A stretch of DNA of 64,000 nucleotides, from assembly GCA_029946105.1 (NCBI GenBank), contig JAQSDW010000196.1, positions 1-64,000 on the forward strand, written 5' to 3'. Source of the DNA: Reyranella sp. (GTDB lineage: Bacteria > Pseudomonadota > Alphaproteobacteria > Reyranellales > Reyranellaceae). A model generated the notes under the pieces. The model saw nothing but the letters and a program-made list of their open reading frames with translations. It was not told the DNA's origin and did no database searches. Position 1 is the stretch's first letter. Each line of letters opens with the position of its first letter. Below are positions 16,095 to 25,584 of this stretch, piece by piece. Position numbers and translations under genes: made by a program.

Positions 16095-17327
16095 CTAACT
16101 CGGCCCCGCACCCTGGGTGCCGACGTAGACGGCGTAAAGCGACTGGCTGGCTGCCATGAACAGCCGGTTGCGCTTGGGACCACCAAAACAGACGTTGCCG
16201 CAGACTTCGGGCAGGCGGATGCGGCCGAGCAACTTGCCCTCCGGGTTCCATACCGTGACGCCGCTGTAGCCGAGGTTGCGACCAGCGTTGCTCGATACCC
16301 AGATGTTGCCATCGACGTCGGCGCGCAGCCCGTCGGGCCCGCATTTGATGCCGTCGACCATGAAGTCCGAGAACAGCTTGCGATTGGAGGTCTTGTTGTC
16401 GGTACCGACGTCGAATGAGTAGACCTCGCCCTTGCCGCCCGGCCCGGTGTCGCCCGGTCCCTTGCCGGTGCTGGCGACATAGAGCTTCTTGTAGTCGGGC
16501 GAGAAGCAGAGGCCGTTGGGATCGGGCACCTGATCTTCGGTCACCACGAGATCGACGCGGCCGCTGGGATCGATGCGATAGCAGTTGGTCGGCAACTCGC
16601 GCTTGTAGGCGCCCATGCCGGGCGGCTGGCCGAGCGTCGGCTTCAGTCGGCCGCCGGCATTGCTCGGGCCGCCCGCCATGTCGGGCGTGCCCTCGTAGAG
16701 CTGGCCGCCGTAGGGCGGATCGGTGAACCAGTAGCTGCCGTCGGGATGGGCCACGACGTCGTTGGGCGAGTTCAGTTTCTTGCCCTGAAAGTTGTCGGCC
16801 AGCACGCTCACCGAGCCGTCGAGTTCGTAGCGCACCACGCGTCTCGTCAGATGCTCGCAGGACAGTTGCCGGCCCTGGAAGTCGAAGCTGTTGCCGTTGC
16901 TGTTGTTCGACGGCAGGCGGAACACGCTCACGCGGCCGTCGTCCTCCAGCCAACGCAGTTGGCGGTTGTTGGGAATGTCGCTCCATACCAGGTAGCGACC
17001 GACCGAATTCCACGCCGGCCCCTCCGACCACAGCGCGCCGGTCCAAAGCCGCGTGATGGCGGCGTTGGGTTGGGTGATGCCGTTGAACGCCGGATCGACG
17101 GTAATCATGTCGGGATCGCGGAAGTAGGTCGTTGGCGCGCCGTTCGGCCCGAAATCCCGCGGCGGATTGGTGATCGTGGTGGCCGGAGCCGCGGGGGCTG
17201 GCGTTGCCGCTGGTGTTGCCGGCGCCTGGGCCTGTGCAAGGCTTGGAGCGAGGGCGATGGCGCCGATGCCGGCGGCCGCGATCAGGCCGCGGCGTGACAG
17301 GTCACGGCCGCATGGCTGTTGAGTCAT
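16095..17327 (-). CDS. Exported SMP-30/gluconolactonase (LRE) family protein
   Basis: A 410-residue six-bladed beta-propeller hydrolase with a twin-arginine signal (DLSRRGLIAAAGIGAIAL, then APSLAQAQA) followed by an Ala/Pro-rich linker (ATPAATPAPAAPATT). The start ATG 17327 has GGAGGAACACCC upstream. The propeller keeps the family's metal and substrate regions: WSEGPAWNSVGRYLVWSDIP, LNSPNDVVAHPDGSYWFTDP and DGIKCGPDGLRADVDGNIWV. Lactones of sugars or aromatics are likely substrates, acting in the periplasm. It is convergent with pcaHG but not obviously co-regulated. Confidence 0.83.
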   Translation of the reverse strand: MTQQPCGRDLSRRGLIAAAGIGAIALAPSLAQAQAPATPAATPAPAAPATTITNPPRDFGPNGAPTTYFRDPDMITVDPAFNGITQPNAAITRLWTGALWSEGPAWNSVGRYLVWSDIPNNRQLRWLEDDGRVSVFRLPSNNSNGNSFDFQGRQLSCEHLTRRVVRYELDGSVSVLADNFQGKKLNSPNDVVAHPDGSYWFTDPPYGGQLYEGTPDMAGGPSNAGGRLKPTLGQPPGMGAYKRELPTNCYRIDPSGRVDLVVTEDQVPDPNGLCFSPDYKKLYVASTGKGPGDTGPGGKGEVYSFDVGTDNKTSNRKLFSDFMVDGIKCGPDGLRADVDGNIWVSSNAGRNLGYSGVTVWNPEGKLLGRIRLPEVCGNVCFGGPKRNRLFMAASQSLYAVYVGTQGAGPS

Positions 17328-17443
17328 GGGTGTTCCTCCAGGGATTTTGTTTTTGGGTAGTCGGAACAACGCGACGCTACAGAGCAGAGGCTAGGTCCGG
17401 CGCCCGGGCGACGACAATGCCCGTGGGCGCACTTCTGGATGCC

Positions 17444-18007
17444 CTAAATATAGCTCACCTTGACGATCTCGAGCTCTTCCTCGCCGGTCGGCGTTCGCAG
17501 CCGCACGACATCGCCTTCCTGCGCGCGCAGGAGCGCCCGGGCGATCGGGGAGATCCAGCTCACGTGGCCCTTGGCCAGGTCGACCTCGTCGACTCCCACG
17601 ATCTTGACCGTACGTTGCTTGTCGTCGGCATTGGCCGTGGTCACGGTGGCGCCGAAGAACACCTGGTCGGTCGCAGCTCCACTTTGGGCGCGCTTGGCCG
17701 GGTCGACCACCTCGGCATTGGCCAGACGCTTGCTGAGGTAGCGGACGCGCCGGTCGATCTCGCGCAGGCGCTTCTTGCCGTAGATATAATCACCATTCTC
17801 CGAGCGATCGCCGTTGCCGGCCGCCCACGTCACCACCTTCACCACTTCGGGCCGCTCCTTGCGCATGAGCTGGTTCAGCTCGTCGCGCAGGCGCTCGAAG
17901 CCTTCGGGCGTCATGTAGTTCTTGGCGGTCGTCGGCAACCCACCCATGTCTTCAGGCAGGTCGTCCTCGTCGTCGCCGTCGCTTTCCTTGGTGAAGGCCT
18001 TGCTCAT
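17444..18007 (-). CDS. greB: Transcription elongation factor GreB
   Basis: A 187-residue Gre factor that rescues backtracked RNA polymerase by stimulating transcript cleavage. The coiled-coil N-domain includes the acidic tip segment NGDRSENGDYIYGKKRLREIDRR, written here in part as GDRSENGDYIYGKK, which is diagnostic. The C-domain has VSWISPIARALL. It carries an N-terminal acidic extension (SDGDDEDDLPED) not found in Escherichia coli GreB. It diverges from ureD with only about 30 bp between starts. Confidence 0.92.
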   Translation of the reverse strand: MSKAFTKESDGDDEDDLPEDMGGLPTTAKNYMTPEGFERLRDELNQLMRKERPEVVKVVTWAAGNGDRSENGDYIYGKKRLREIDRRVRYLSKRLANAEVVDPAKRAQSGAATDQVFFGATVTTANADDKQRTVKIVGVDEVDLAKGHVSWISPIARALLRAQEGDVVRLRTPTGEEELEIVKVSYI

Positions 18008-18037
18008 TTCGACCCTTAATCTATCAAGCAGGGGTCG

Positions 18038-18865
18038 ATGACAACCAGCCCGCCCCGTCTCCAACGTGCTTCCGGCGAAAGCCGCGTCGCTTTTGCCGTG
18101 CGTGAGGGCAAGACACGGCTGGCCGACCTTTATCAGCGCGATCCCTGCCGGGTCCTTTTTCCCGATCCCGAGCCCGGCGAGCCGCCGCAGGCGGTGTTGG
18201 TGACGACCTCGGGCGGCGTGGCGGGCGGCGATCGGCTGCGCATGGAAGTGGCCGCCGGGCCGGGCGCCCATGCGATCGTCTCGACGCAGGCGGCGGAAAA
18301 GATCTATCGCGCCGCGCCCGGCAGCGAGCCCTGCCGGATCGACGTGGCGATCGCCGTGGAGACGGGCGCCATCCTCGACTGGCTGCCGCAGGAAACCATC
18401 GTCTTTCAGGGCGCGCGTCTGACGCGGCGCACCGTGGCTGAAGTGGCGCCGGGCGCGTCGCTGCTGGGCTGCGAGATGGTGGTCCTGGGCCGCGGCGCCT
18501 CGGGCGAGCGCTTCGCCTCGGGGCTGTTGCTCGACTCCTGGTCGGTCAGGCGCGCCGGCCGGCTTGCCTGGACCGACACGCTGCGCGTCGAGGGCGAGGC
18601 CCCGGGCGGCGCAGGCTTCGGCTCGGCCAATGCGCTCGCCACCGTGATTGGCGTGTGGGACGCTCCCGAGCCGTATTTCGAGAGGGCGCGCGCGCTGCTC
18701 GATGATGCCGGAGAAGCCCGCCGCGACGTTCGCGCCGGCGTCACGCTGGTGAACGGCGTCCTGGTGGCGCGGCTGCTGGGTGAGGCCACGGCGGTACGCG
18801 CCGCGGCCATCGCCTTCCTCACGACGTTCCGGGGCCAGCGGCTTCCCCGCGTTTGGCATGTTTGA
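18038..18865 (+). CDS. ureD: Urease accessory protein UreD
   Basis: A 275-residue scaffold protein that binds apo-urease and recruits UreF-UreG for nickel delivery. Family landmarks are [45 protein letters not shown] and [13 protein letters not shown]. It is the first gene of the urease cluster, 30 bp from divergent greB, with CAGGGG just before the start. No strong promoter is visible in that gap, so transcription may start inside greB. Confidence 0.93.
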   Translation: MTTSPPRLQRASGESRVAFAVREGKTRLADLYQRDPCRVLFPDPEPGEPPQAVLVTTSGGVAGGDRLRMEVAAGPGAHAIVSTQAAEKIYRAAPGSEPCRIDVAIAVETGAILDWLPQETIVFQGARLTRRTVAEVAPGASLLGCEMVVLGRGASGERFASGLLLDSWSVRRAGRLAWTDTLRVEGEAPGGAGFGSANALATVIGVWDAPEPYFERARALLDDAGEARRDVRAGVTLVNGVLVARLLGEATAVRAAAIAFLTTFRGQRLPRVWHV

Positions 18866-18918
18866 TGCGTCTGCGGCCGGGCTATAGTCGGACCCGATCC
18901 GACAGGGGGAAATGGTCG

Positions 18919-19221
18919 ATGAATCTGACGCCGCGTGAGAAGGACAAGCTTCTGGTCGCCATGGCTGCCCTCGTGGCTCGCCAGCGTCTCGAGCGCGGCG
19001 TGAAGCTCAACCATCCCGAAGCCGTGGCCCTGATCAGCGACTTCGTCGTCGAGGGCGCGCGCGACGGCCGCTCGGTCGCCGACCTGATGCACGAGGGCGC
19101 GAACGTGATCCGGCGCGAGCAGGTGATGGAGGGTGTCGCCGACATGATCCACGACATCCAGGTCGAGGCGACCTTTCCCGACGGCACCAAGCTCGTCACC
19201 GTCCACGATCCGATCCGCTGA
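18919..19221 (+). CDS. ureA: Urease gamma subunit
   Basis: A 100-residue structural subunit, the usual length. [40 protein letters not shown] and [20 protein letters not shown] cover the complete family. A separate ATG at 18912 is in another frame and is not used. It remains an independent gene, unlike beta and alpha, which are fused directly downstream. Confidence 0.95.
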   Translation: MNLTPREKDKLLVAMAALVARQRLERGVKLNHPEAVALISDFVVEGARDGRSVADLMHEGANVIRREQVMEGVADMIHDIQVEATFPDGTKLVTVHDPIR

Positions 19222-19233
19222 GGAGCAGAGGCC

Positions 19234-21279
19234 ATGAAGCCGGGTGAGATCGTCACCGCTCCGGGCGAGCTGGAGCTGAACAAGGGCCGCAATCCGATCA
19301 CCGTCGAGGTCGCCAACACGGGCGATCGTCCGATCCAGGTCGGCAGCCATTATCATTTCTTCGAGACCAACGACGCGCTGAAGTTCGACCGCAAGCGCGC
19401 CAAGGGCATGCGGCTCGACATCGCCGCCGGCACCGCCGTGCGCTTCGAGCCCGGCCAGTCGCGCACGGTGCGGCTCACGCCCTACATGGGCGGGCGCGAG
19501 AGCCATGGCTTCCAGGCCAGGGTGTCGGGCAAGCTCGGCCCGATCGCCAAGGTCGGCCCGTCCAACGAGGGCGCCACGCGCATTTCGCGCTCGGCCTATG
19601 CCGGCATGTTCGGTCCGACCACGGGTGATCGGGTGCGGCTGGCCGACACCGACCTCTTCGTCGAGGTCGAGAAGGACCACACGACCTACGGCGAGGAAGT
19701 GAAGTTCGGCGGCGGCAAGGTGATCCGCGATGGCATGGGCCAGAGCCAGCGCACGAGGGCCCAGGGCGCGGTCGACACCGTGATCACCAATGCGCTGATC
19801 GTCGATCACTGGGGCATCGTGAAGGCCGACATCGGCCTCAAGGGCGGGCTGATCGTCGGCATCGGCAAGGCCGGCAATCCCGATGTCCAACCCGGCGTCG
19901 ACATCATCATCGGTCCCGGCACCGAGGCGATCGCGGGCGAGGGCAAGATCATCACCGCGGGCGGCATCGACTGCCATATCCACTTCATCGCGCCGCAGCA
20001 GATCGACGATGCGCTCTACAGCGGCGTCACCACCATGATGGGTGGTGGCACCGGCCCCGCCCATGGAACGCTCGCCACCACAGTGACGCCCGGCCCGTGG
20101 CACATGGGCCGCATGCTGCAGGCGGCCGAGGGCCTGCCGATGAACCTCGGCTTCTTCGGCAAGGGCAACACCAGCAAGCCGGCCGGCCTGAAAGAGCAGA
20201 TCGAGGGTGGTGCCTGCGGGCTCAAGCTGCACGAGGACTGGGGCACGACGCCGGCGGCGATCGACAATTGCCTCACCGTGGCCGACCGCTTCGACGTGCA
20301 GGTGGCGATCCACACCGACACGCTGAACGAGTCGGGCTTCGTCGAGACCACGCGGGCGGCCTTCAAGGGCCGCGCCATCGCCACCTTCCACACCGAGGGC
20401 GCGGGCGGCGGCCATGCGCCCGACATCATTCGCCTGTGTGGCGAGAAGAACGTGCTGCCGAGCTCGACCAATCCCACCATGCCCTACACGGTGAATACCG
20501 TGGACGAGCATCTCGACATGCTGATGGTCTGCCATCACCTCGACGCGCGCATCCCGGAGGACGTCGCTTTCGCCGAAAGCCGCATCCGCCGCGAGACCAT
20601 CGCCGCGGAGGACATCCTGCACGATCTCGGTGCCTTCTCGATGATGTCGTCCGACAGCCAGGCCATGGGCCGGGTCGGCGAAGTCGTGATCCGCACCTGG
20701 CAGACCGCTGACAAAATGAAGAAGCAGCGTGGTCGCCTGAAGGAGGAGACCGGCGACAACGACAACGTCCGCGTGAAGCGCTACGTCGCCAAATACACCA
20801 TCAATCCTGCCATCACCCACGGCATCGCCAAACATGTGGGCTCGGTCGAAGTCGGCAAGCGCGCCGATCTCGTGATGTGGGCGCCCGCCTTCTTCGGCGC
20901 CAAGCCCGACATGGTGCTGATCGGCGGCTCGATCATCGCGGCACCCATGGGCGATCCCAACGCCTCGATCCCGACGCCGCAGCCGGTTCACTACCGGCCG
21001 ATGTTCGCAGCCTTTGGCCGCAGCCTGGTGATGAGCCCGGCGCTGTTCGTGTCGCAGGCTGCCATCGCCAAGGGCGTGAGCAAGAAGTGGGGCCTCTCGC
21101 GTCCGCTGCTGGCGGTCAAGGGCACGCGCAAGATCGGCAAGAAGGACATGGTGCACAATTCGCTCTGTCCCAAGATCGAGGTCGATCCCGAGACCTATGA
21201 GGTGCGGGCCAACGGCGAGCTGCTGACCTGCGAGCCCGCGACCGTTCTCCCGATGGCGCAACGCTATTTCCTGTTCTGA
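19234..21279 (+). CDS. ureBC: Urease beta-alpha fusion (UreB-UreC in one chain)
   Basis: A single 681-residue frame. Residues 1 to about 101 are a full UreB ([20 protein letters not shown] through [11 protein letters not shown]). A linker of about 13 residues ([13 protein letters not shown]) leads to a full 567-residue UreC from about 115 ([20 protein letters not shown]). All alpha active-site residues map with an offset of 114 from Klebsiella numbering: nickel ligands His248, His250, His360, His386 and Asp474, carbamylated Lys331 in LKLHEDWG, and catalytic His434 in VCHHLD. The linker contains no ATG, GTG or TTG codon in frame that could restart UreC. Urea hydrolysis is cytoplasmic; ureE follows after 2 bp. 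Confidence 0.95.
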   Translation: MKPGEIVTAPGELELNKGRNPITVEVANTGDRPIQVGSHYHFFETNDALKFDRKRAKGMRLDIAAGTAVRFEPGQSRTVRLTPYMGGRESHGFQARVSGKLGPIAKVGPSNEGATRISRSAYAGMFGPTTGDRVRLADTDLFVEVEKDHTTYGEEVKFGGGKVIRDGMGQSQRTRAQGAVDTVITNALIVDHWGIVKADIGLKGGLIVGIGKAGNPDVQPGVDIIIGPGTEAIAGEGKIITAGGIDCHIHFIAPQQIDDALYSGVTTMMGGGTGPAHGTLATTVTPGPWHMGRMLQAAEGLPMNLGFFGKGNTSKPAGLKEQIEGGACGLKLHEDWGTTPAAIDNCLTVADRFDVQVAIHTDTLNESGFVETTRAAFKGRAIATFHTEGAGGGHAPDIIRLCGEKNVLPSSTNPTMPYTVNTVDEHLDMLMVCHHLDARIPEDVAFAESRIRRETIAAEDILHDLGAFSMMSSDSQAMGRVGEVVIRTWQTADKMKKQRGRLKEETGDNDNVRVKRYVAKYTINPAITHGIAKHVGSVEVGKRADLVMWAPAFFGAKPDMVLIGGSIIAAPMGDPNASIPTPQPVHYRPMFAAFGRSLVMSPALFVSQAAIAKGVSKKWGLSRPLLAVKGTRKIGKKDMVHNSLCPKIEVDPETYEVRANGELLTCEPATVLPMAQRYFLF

Positions 21280-21281
21280 CC

Positions 21282-21770
21282 ATGAAGCGCGCGCTTGAAG
21301 TTGTCCGTGCCGGCCATTGGCCGACGCAGGACCGCACCGACACCGTCACCCTGCTGTTCGACGACCGCTACCGCCGCCGGCTGCGCATGCTGGGCGATGG
21401 CGGCCTCGATTTCCTGCTCGATCTGGTCGAGCCGGTGGTGCTGCATTCCGGCGATGGGCTCCGGCTGGAAGAGGGCGGCTTCGTCGAAGTGAAGGCCGCC
21501 GACGAGGATCTCGTCGAGGTGCGTGGCCACGACCCAGCCTCGTTCGCACGACTGGCGTGGCATCTCGGCAACCGCCACCTGCCGACGCAGATCGACAGCG
21601 ACCGGATCCTGATCCGCGACGACCATGTCATCGTCGACATGCTGAAGGGGTTGGGCGCCCAGGTCCGCAAGGTGCGCGTGCCGTTCGATCCCGAGGGCGG
21701 CGCCTACGGCCAGCACAATCACGATACCGGCCATCGTCACGGCGAACTGCATTCCGAGCGCCATGGCTAG
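21282..21770 (+). CDS. ureE: Urease accessory protein UreE (nickel metallochaperone)
   Basis: A 162-residue chaperone that carries nickel to the UreDFG complex. The N-domain has DTVTLLFDDRYRRRLRM. The C-domain has the conserved LAWHLGNRHLPTQI, whose histidine binds nickel at the dimer interface. The tail GQHNHDTGHRHGELHSERHG is histidine-rich, as in many UreE proteins, and can store extra nickel. Confidence 0.93.
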   Translation: MKRALEVVRAGHWPTQDRTDTVTLLFDDRYRRRLRMLGDGGLDFLLDLVEPVVLHSGDGLRLEEGGFVEVKAADEDLVEVRGHDPASFARLAWHLGNRHLPTQIDSDRILIRDDHVIVDMLKGLGAQVRKVRVPFDPEGGAYGQHNHDTGHRHGELHSERHG

Positions 21771-21788
21771 TTCACAATCTATTTCACG

Positions 21789-22484
21789 ATGACGAGCGAT
21801 CCGCTCTACCGGCTGCTCGCCTGGCTGTCGCCGGCCTATCCGGTCGGCGCCTTCAGCTATAGCCACGGCATCGAGACGGCGGTCGAGGAGGGCTTCGTCA
21901 CCGATCGCGACTCGCTGGTCGCCTGGCTGGAAAGCGTGCTCGAACGCGGCACCGGCCTGGTCGACGCCGCGCTGTTTGCCGTCGCGTGGCGCGCTGTCGA
22001 TGGTGCCGCCGATGGTACCGATTGGGCGGCGTTCGATGCCGTCGCCGAACGCGCGGCGGCGTGGCGCGGAACCGCCGAAATGGCGCTCGAATCGCGCCAG
22101 CAGGGCGGCTCGTTCCTGTCGATCACCCGGACAGCCTGGCCGCATCCGGCCCTGGATATGGCTCACGCGCGAACCGGCGGCGAGATCGCGCTGCCTGTGG
22201 CTGTCGCGCTGGCGACCGCCGCCCACGGCATCGCGCTCGAGCCGGCACTCGGCGGCTACCTGCACGCCTTTACCGCCAACCTGATCTCGGCGGCGGTGCG
22301 GACCGTGCCGCTCGGCCAGACCGACGGCCAGCGTGCGCTGGCAGCACTGGAGTCGGCGGTGCTGCGAACCGTCGAGGCGGCGCTCGCCGCGGCCTCGCTC
22401 GATGAGATCGGCACGGCGACGCCGCTGCTCGACTGGTGCTCGCTGCGCCATGAAACGCAGTACACACGCCTGTTCCGGTCATGA
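21789..22484 (+). CDS. ureF: Urease accessory protein UreF
   Basis: A 231-residue all-helical protein that couples UreG GTP hydrolysis to urease activation. The opening [19 protein letters not shown], followed by [10 protein letters not shown], is the family signature. The C-terminal [17 protein letters not shown] region is the expected UreG-contacting tail. Its stop overlaps the DUF3995 gene start by 4 bp, so that gene is translationally coupled to it. Confidence 0.92.
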   Translation: MTSDPLYRLLAWLSPAYPVGAFSYSHGIETAVEEGFVTDRDSLVAWLESVLERGTGLVDAALFAVAWRAVDGAADGTDWAAFDAVAERAAAWRGTAEMALESRQQGGSFLSITRTAWPHPALDMAHARTGGEIALPVAVALATAAHGIALEPALGGYLHAFTANLISAAVRTVPLGQTDGQRALAALESAVLRTVEAALAAASLDEIGTATPLLDWCSLRHETQYTRLFRS

Positions 22485-22905
22485 ACGCGGTGCTGGCCCT
22501 CCTGCTGTTCGTCGCCGTCAGCGCCATTGCCGTCGTCCACGCCATGTGGGGCCTGGGCAGTCACTGGCCCGAGGCCAACCAGGAGGCGCTGGCGCGCGGC
22601 GTCGTGGGCGATGGCCGGCGGCGCATGCCGCCGCCGTGGCAATGCTTTGCCGTCGCCGCTCTGTTGGCGCTGGTGGCGCTGTGGCCCTGGTACGTACTCG
22701 GGCGCGGATCGGACCCGGTCGTGCTGACCGGCACCTTTGCCATCGCCGGCACCTTCGTTGCCCGCGGCTGGGCCGGCTACAGCCCGCGCTGGCGGAGCCA
22801 TTTCAACGACGAGCCGTTTGCCAGGCGCGACAAGCGGTACTATGCGCCCTACAGCCTGTTGCTCGGCGTGGGCTATCTCGCGCTGCTGGCCGGAGAAATG
22901 GAACG

Positions 22906-22909
<4 letters not shown>
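22481..22909 (+). CDS. DUF3995-like membrane protein inserted between ureF and ureG
   Basis: A 142-residue protein with about four hydrophobic segments: [57 protein letters not shown] and [15 protein letters not shown]. The [11 protein letters not shown] pattern after helix one is typical of DUF3995. It overlaps ureF by 4 bp at its start and ureG by 4 bp at its end, so it is firmly embedded in the urease accessory operon. The function is unknown. A role in nickel or urea handling at the membrane is only inferred from its position. Confidence 0.75.
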
Positions 22910-23523
<614 letters not shown>

Positions 23524-23554
23524 TGTGGAAGAATGGAAGAAAGAGGAGAAGTCG

Positions 23555-24124
23555 ATGATCCGGACGATCTGCCTGACGGCCCTGTTGCTCGCCCTTGCCG
23601 GCCCCGCGTCGGCCCATCCCGGCCATGAAGCTTCCGGTTTCCTCCATCCTTTCACCGGAATAGACCATCTGCTGGCCATGGTCGGCGTCGGGATGTGGGC
23701 GGCCTTTCTGGCGGTCCGCAAGCCCGCAGCGGCATTCCTGGTTCCGGCCGCCTTTGTCGCCATGATGGCTGTCGGTGCAGCTGCCGGGTTTGCAGGCATA
23801 AAATTGCCTATGGTCGAGGCAATAATCCTGACGTCGGTTTTCGTCTTCGGCGGTCTCATCATGGCTGCAGTGCGTATGCCGTCGGCGGCGGCCATGGCGG
23901 TGGCCGCCCTGTTCGCCTTCTTCCACGGTTATGCCCATGCCCTGGAGGCGCCGGCCAACGGGGCGGGAATCTATATTTTGGGGTTCCTGGCCGCGACCAC
24001 CCTCCTGCAAGCAGCCGGGCTGGGACTCGGTTGGGTTGCACGGCGCGCCGTCGGCGACCTGGGATTGCGGGCCTTGGGAGGGGTCGTCATGGCGGGGGGC
24101 GCCCTCGTCCTGATCACCAACTAA
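23555..24124 (+). CDS. hupE: HupE/UreJ family nickel permease
   Basis: A 189-residue membrane protein with a cleavable signal (ICLTALLLALAGPASA) followed by the family motif HPGHEASGFLHPFTGIDHLL, whose histidines and aspartate are thought to coordinate nickel. About six transmembrane segments follow, including AFFHGYAHALEAP. The ATG at 23555 has AAGAGGAG upstream and gives the correct signal peptide. As the last gene of the ure cluster it would supply nickel for the urease made upstream. Confidence 0.88.
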   Translation: MIRTICLTALLLALAGPASAHPGHEASGFLHPFTGIDHLLAMVGVGMWAAFLAVRKPAAAFLVPAAFVAMMAVGAAAGFAGIKLPMVEAIILTSVFVFGGLIMAAVRMPSAAAMAVAALFAFFHGYAHALEAPANGAGIYILGFLAATTLLQAAGLGLGWVARRAVGDLGLRALGGVVMAGGALVLITN

Positions 24125-24150
24125 AAGCTTTCCCGGGCCGGGCGGAGAGT

Positions 24151-24167
24151 TTGGCACGGCATTCGCT
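24151..24167 (+). promoter_or_regulatory. Sigma-54 (-24/-12) promoter of urtABCDE
   Basis: TTGGCACGGCATTCGCT fits the RpoN consensus with one mismatch (TCGC for TTGC). GG at 24153-24154 and GC at 24165-24166 have the required 10-base spacing. It lies 49 bp upstream of urtA and predicts nitrogen-limitation control of urea import. Confidence 0.65.
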
Positions 24168-24215
24168 ATCCAAGTTTCTGCACGGGGAGTCCGTAGCGAA
24201 AACAAGGAGAGCGGG

Positions 24216-25505
24216 ATGAAATTCGGATCGATGATGCGGACGGGTATGGTCGCCGCCGGCCTGTTGGCAGGCGCTGCGGGCAGCGCGTTCGCGCAGGGGG
24301 CACCGATCAAAGTCGGTATTCTGCATTCGCTGTCTGGCACGATGGCGATCAGCGAGACGACCCTCAAGGACGTCATGCTGATGCTGATCGAGGAGCAGAA
24401 CAAGAAGGGTGGCGTTCTGGGTCGCAAGCTCGAGGCTGTCGTCGTCGATCCGGCGTCGAATTGGCCGCTGTTCGCCGAGAAGGCGCGCGAGTTGCTGCAG
24501 AAGGACAAGGTCGCCGCAGTGTTCGGCTGCTGGACCTCGGTCAGCCGCAAGTCGGTGCTGCCGGTGTTCGAGGAGCTGAACGGCATCCTCTTCTACCCAG
24601 TCCAGTACGAGGGTGAAGAGAGCTCGCGCAATGTGTTCTATACCGGCGCCGCTCCGAACCAGCAGGCGATCCCGGCCGTCGACTACCTGATGGCCAACGA
24701 GAAGGTTCAGCGTTGGGTCCTGGCCGGCACTGACTACGTCTATCCGCGCACGACCAACAAGATCCTCGAGGCCTACCTCAAGCTGAAGGGCGTCAAGCAG
24801 GAAGACATCCTGATCAACTACACGCCGTTCGGTCATTCCGATTGGCAGTCGATCGTCGCCGACATCAAGAAGTTCGGCTCGGCCGGCAATAAGACCGCCG
24901 TCGTGTCGACCATCAACGGCGACGCCAACGTTCCGTTCTACAAGGAGCTCGGCAACCAGGGCATCAAGGCCAAGGACATCCCGGTCGTGGCCTTCTCGGT
25001 CGGCGAAGAAGAACTCGCCGGTATCGACACCAAGCCGCTGATCGGCCATCTCGCTGCCTGGAACTACTTCCAGTCGGTAAAGAACCCGACCAACGAGGCC
25101 TTCATCAAGACCTGGCAGACCTACACCAAGAACCCGAAGCGAGTGACGAACGATCCGATGGAAGCCCACGTGATCGGCTTCAACATGTGGATCGAGGCGG
25201 TGAAGAAGGCCGGCACGACCGACGCCGACGCCGTCATCGACGCCATGATCGGCATTGCCGTGCCGAACCTGACGGGTGGCCTGTCGGCCATGATGCCGAA
25301 CCATCACATCACCAAGCCGGTGCTGATCGGCGAAATCCAGGGCAACGGTCAGTTCGACGTCGTGTCGTCGACCGCTCTGGTGCTCGGCGACGAATGGTCG
25401 GACTACCTGCCCGACTCCAAGGACCTGATCTCGGATTGGCGCAAGCCGATGAGCTGCGGCAACTTCAACGTTGTCACCGGCAAGTGCGGCGGCAAGGGCA
25501 AGTAG
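24216..25505 (+). CDS. urtA: Urea ABC transporter substrate-binding protein UrtA
   Basis: A 429-residue periplasmic receptor with a classical signal peptide (cleavage near SAFAQG). UrtA-specific wording includes GILHSLSGTMAISETTLKDV, FGCWTSVSRKSVLPVFEELN and PVQYEGEESSRNVFYTGAAP, which separates it from branched-chain amino-acid receptors. The C-terminus NFNVVTGKCGGKGK is typical. It is preceded by GGAGAGCGGG. A hairpin after its stop likely sets a high UrtA to permease ratio. Confidence 0.94.
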   Translation: MKFGSMMRTGMVAAGLLAGAAGSAFAQGAPIKVGILHSLSGTMAISETTLKDVMLMLIEEQNKKGGVLGRKLEAVVVDPASNWPLFAEKARELLQKDKVAAVFGCWTSVSRKSVLPVFEELNGILFYPVQYEGEESSRNVFYTGAAPNQQAIPAVDYLMANEKVQRWVLAGTDYVYPRTTNKILEAYLKLKGVKQEDILINYTPFGHSDWQSIVADIKKFGSAGNKTAVVSTINGDANVPFYKELGNQGIKAKDIPVVAFSVGEEELAGIDTKPLIGHLAAWNYFQSVKNPTNEAFIKTWQTYTKNPKRVTNDPMEAHVIGFNMWIEAVKKAGTTDADAVIDAMIGIAVPNLTGGLSAMMPNHHITKPVLIGEIQGNGQFDVVSSTALVLGDEWSDYLPDSKDLISDWRKPMSCGNFNVVTGKCGGKGK

Positions 25506-25532
25506 GCCCGACCGTCACCAACTCACAGGGGC

Positions 25533-25554
25533 GGGGCGACTTTCGAGTCGCCCC
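25533..25554 (+). terminator. TTCG-capped hairpin between urtA and urtB
   Basis: Perfect 9-bp arms GGGGCGACT and AGTCGCCCC enclose a TTCG tetraloop, 27 bp after the urtA stop. No long T tract follows (GTTCTC), so partial termination or mRNA stabilisation of urtA is more likely than full stop. Confidence 0.6.
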
Positions 25555-25584
25555 GTTCTCGTCTCCGGGTTAATCCTCAAGACA

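Noticed and set aside
18009-18038. Inverted repeat TCGACCC...GGGTCGA between greB and ureD
   Set aside because: Each arm is simply the Shine-Dalgarno region of one of the two divergent genes, so no separate operator needs to be invoked.
19534-19576. A separate start codon for UreC inside the fused urease gene
   Set aside because: No ATG, GTG or TTG in frame with a ribosome site occurs in the linker; the next in-frame ATG is inside conserved alpha-subunit sequence.
18406-21261. A 951-codon open frame on the minus strand across the urease genes
   Set aside because: It is the antisense shadow of ureD, ureA and ureBC. High GC content keeps the opposite frame open, and its translation is His/Arg/Ala/Asp-rich with no domain.
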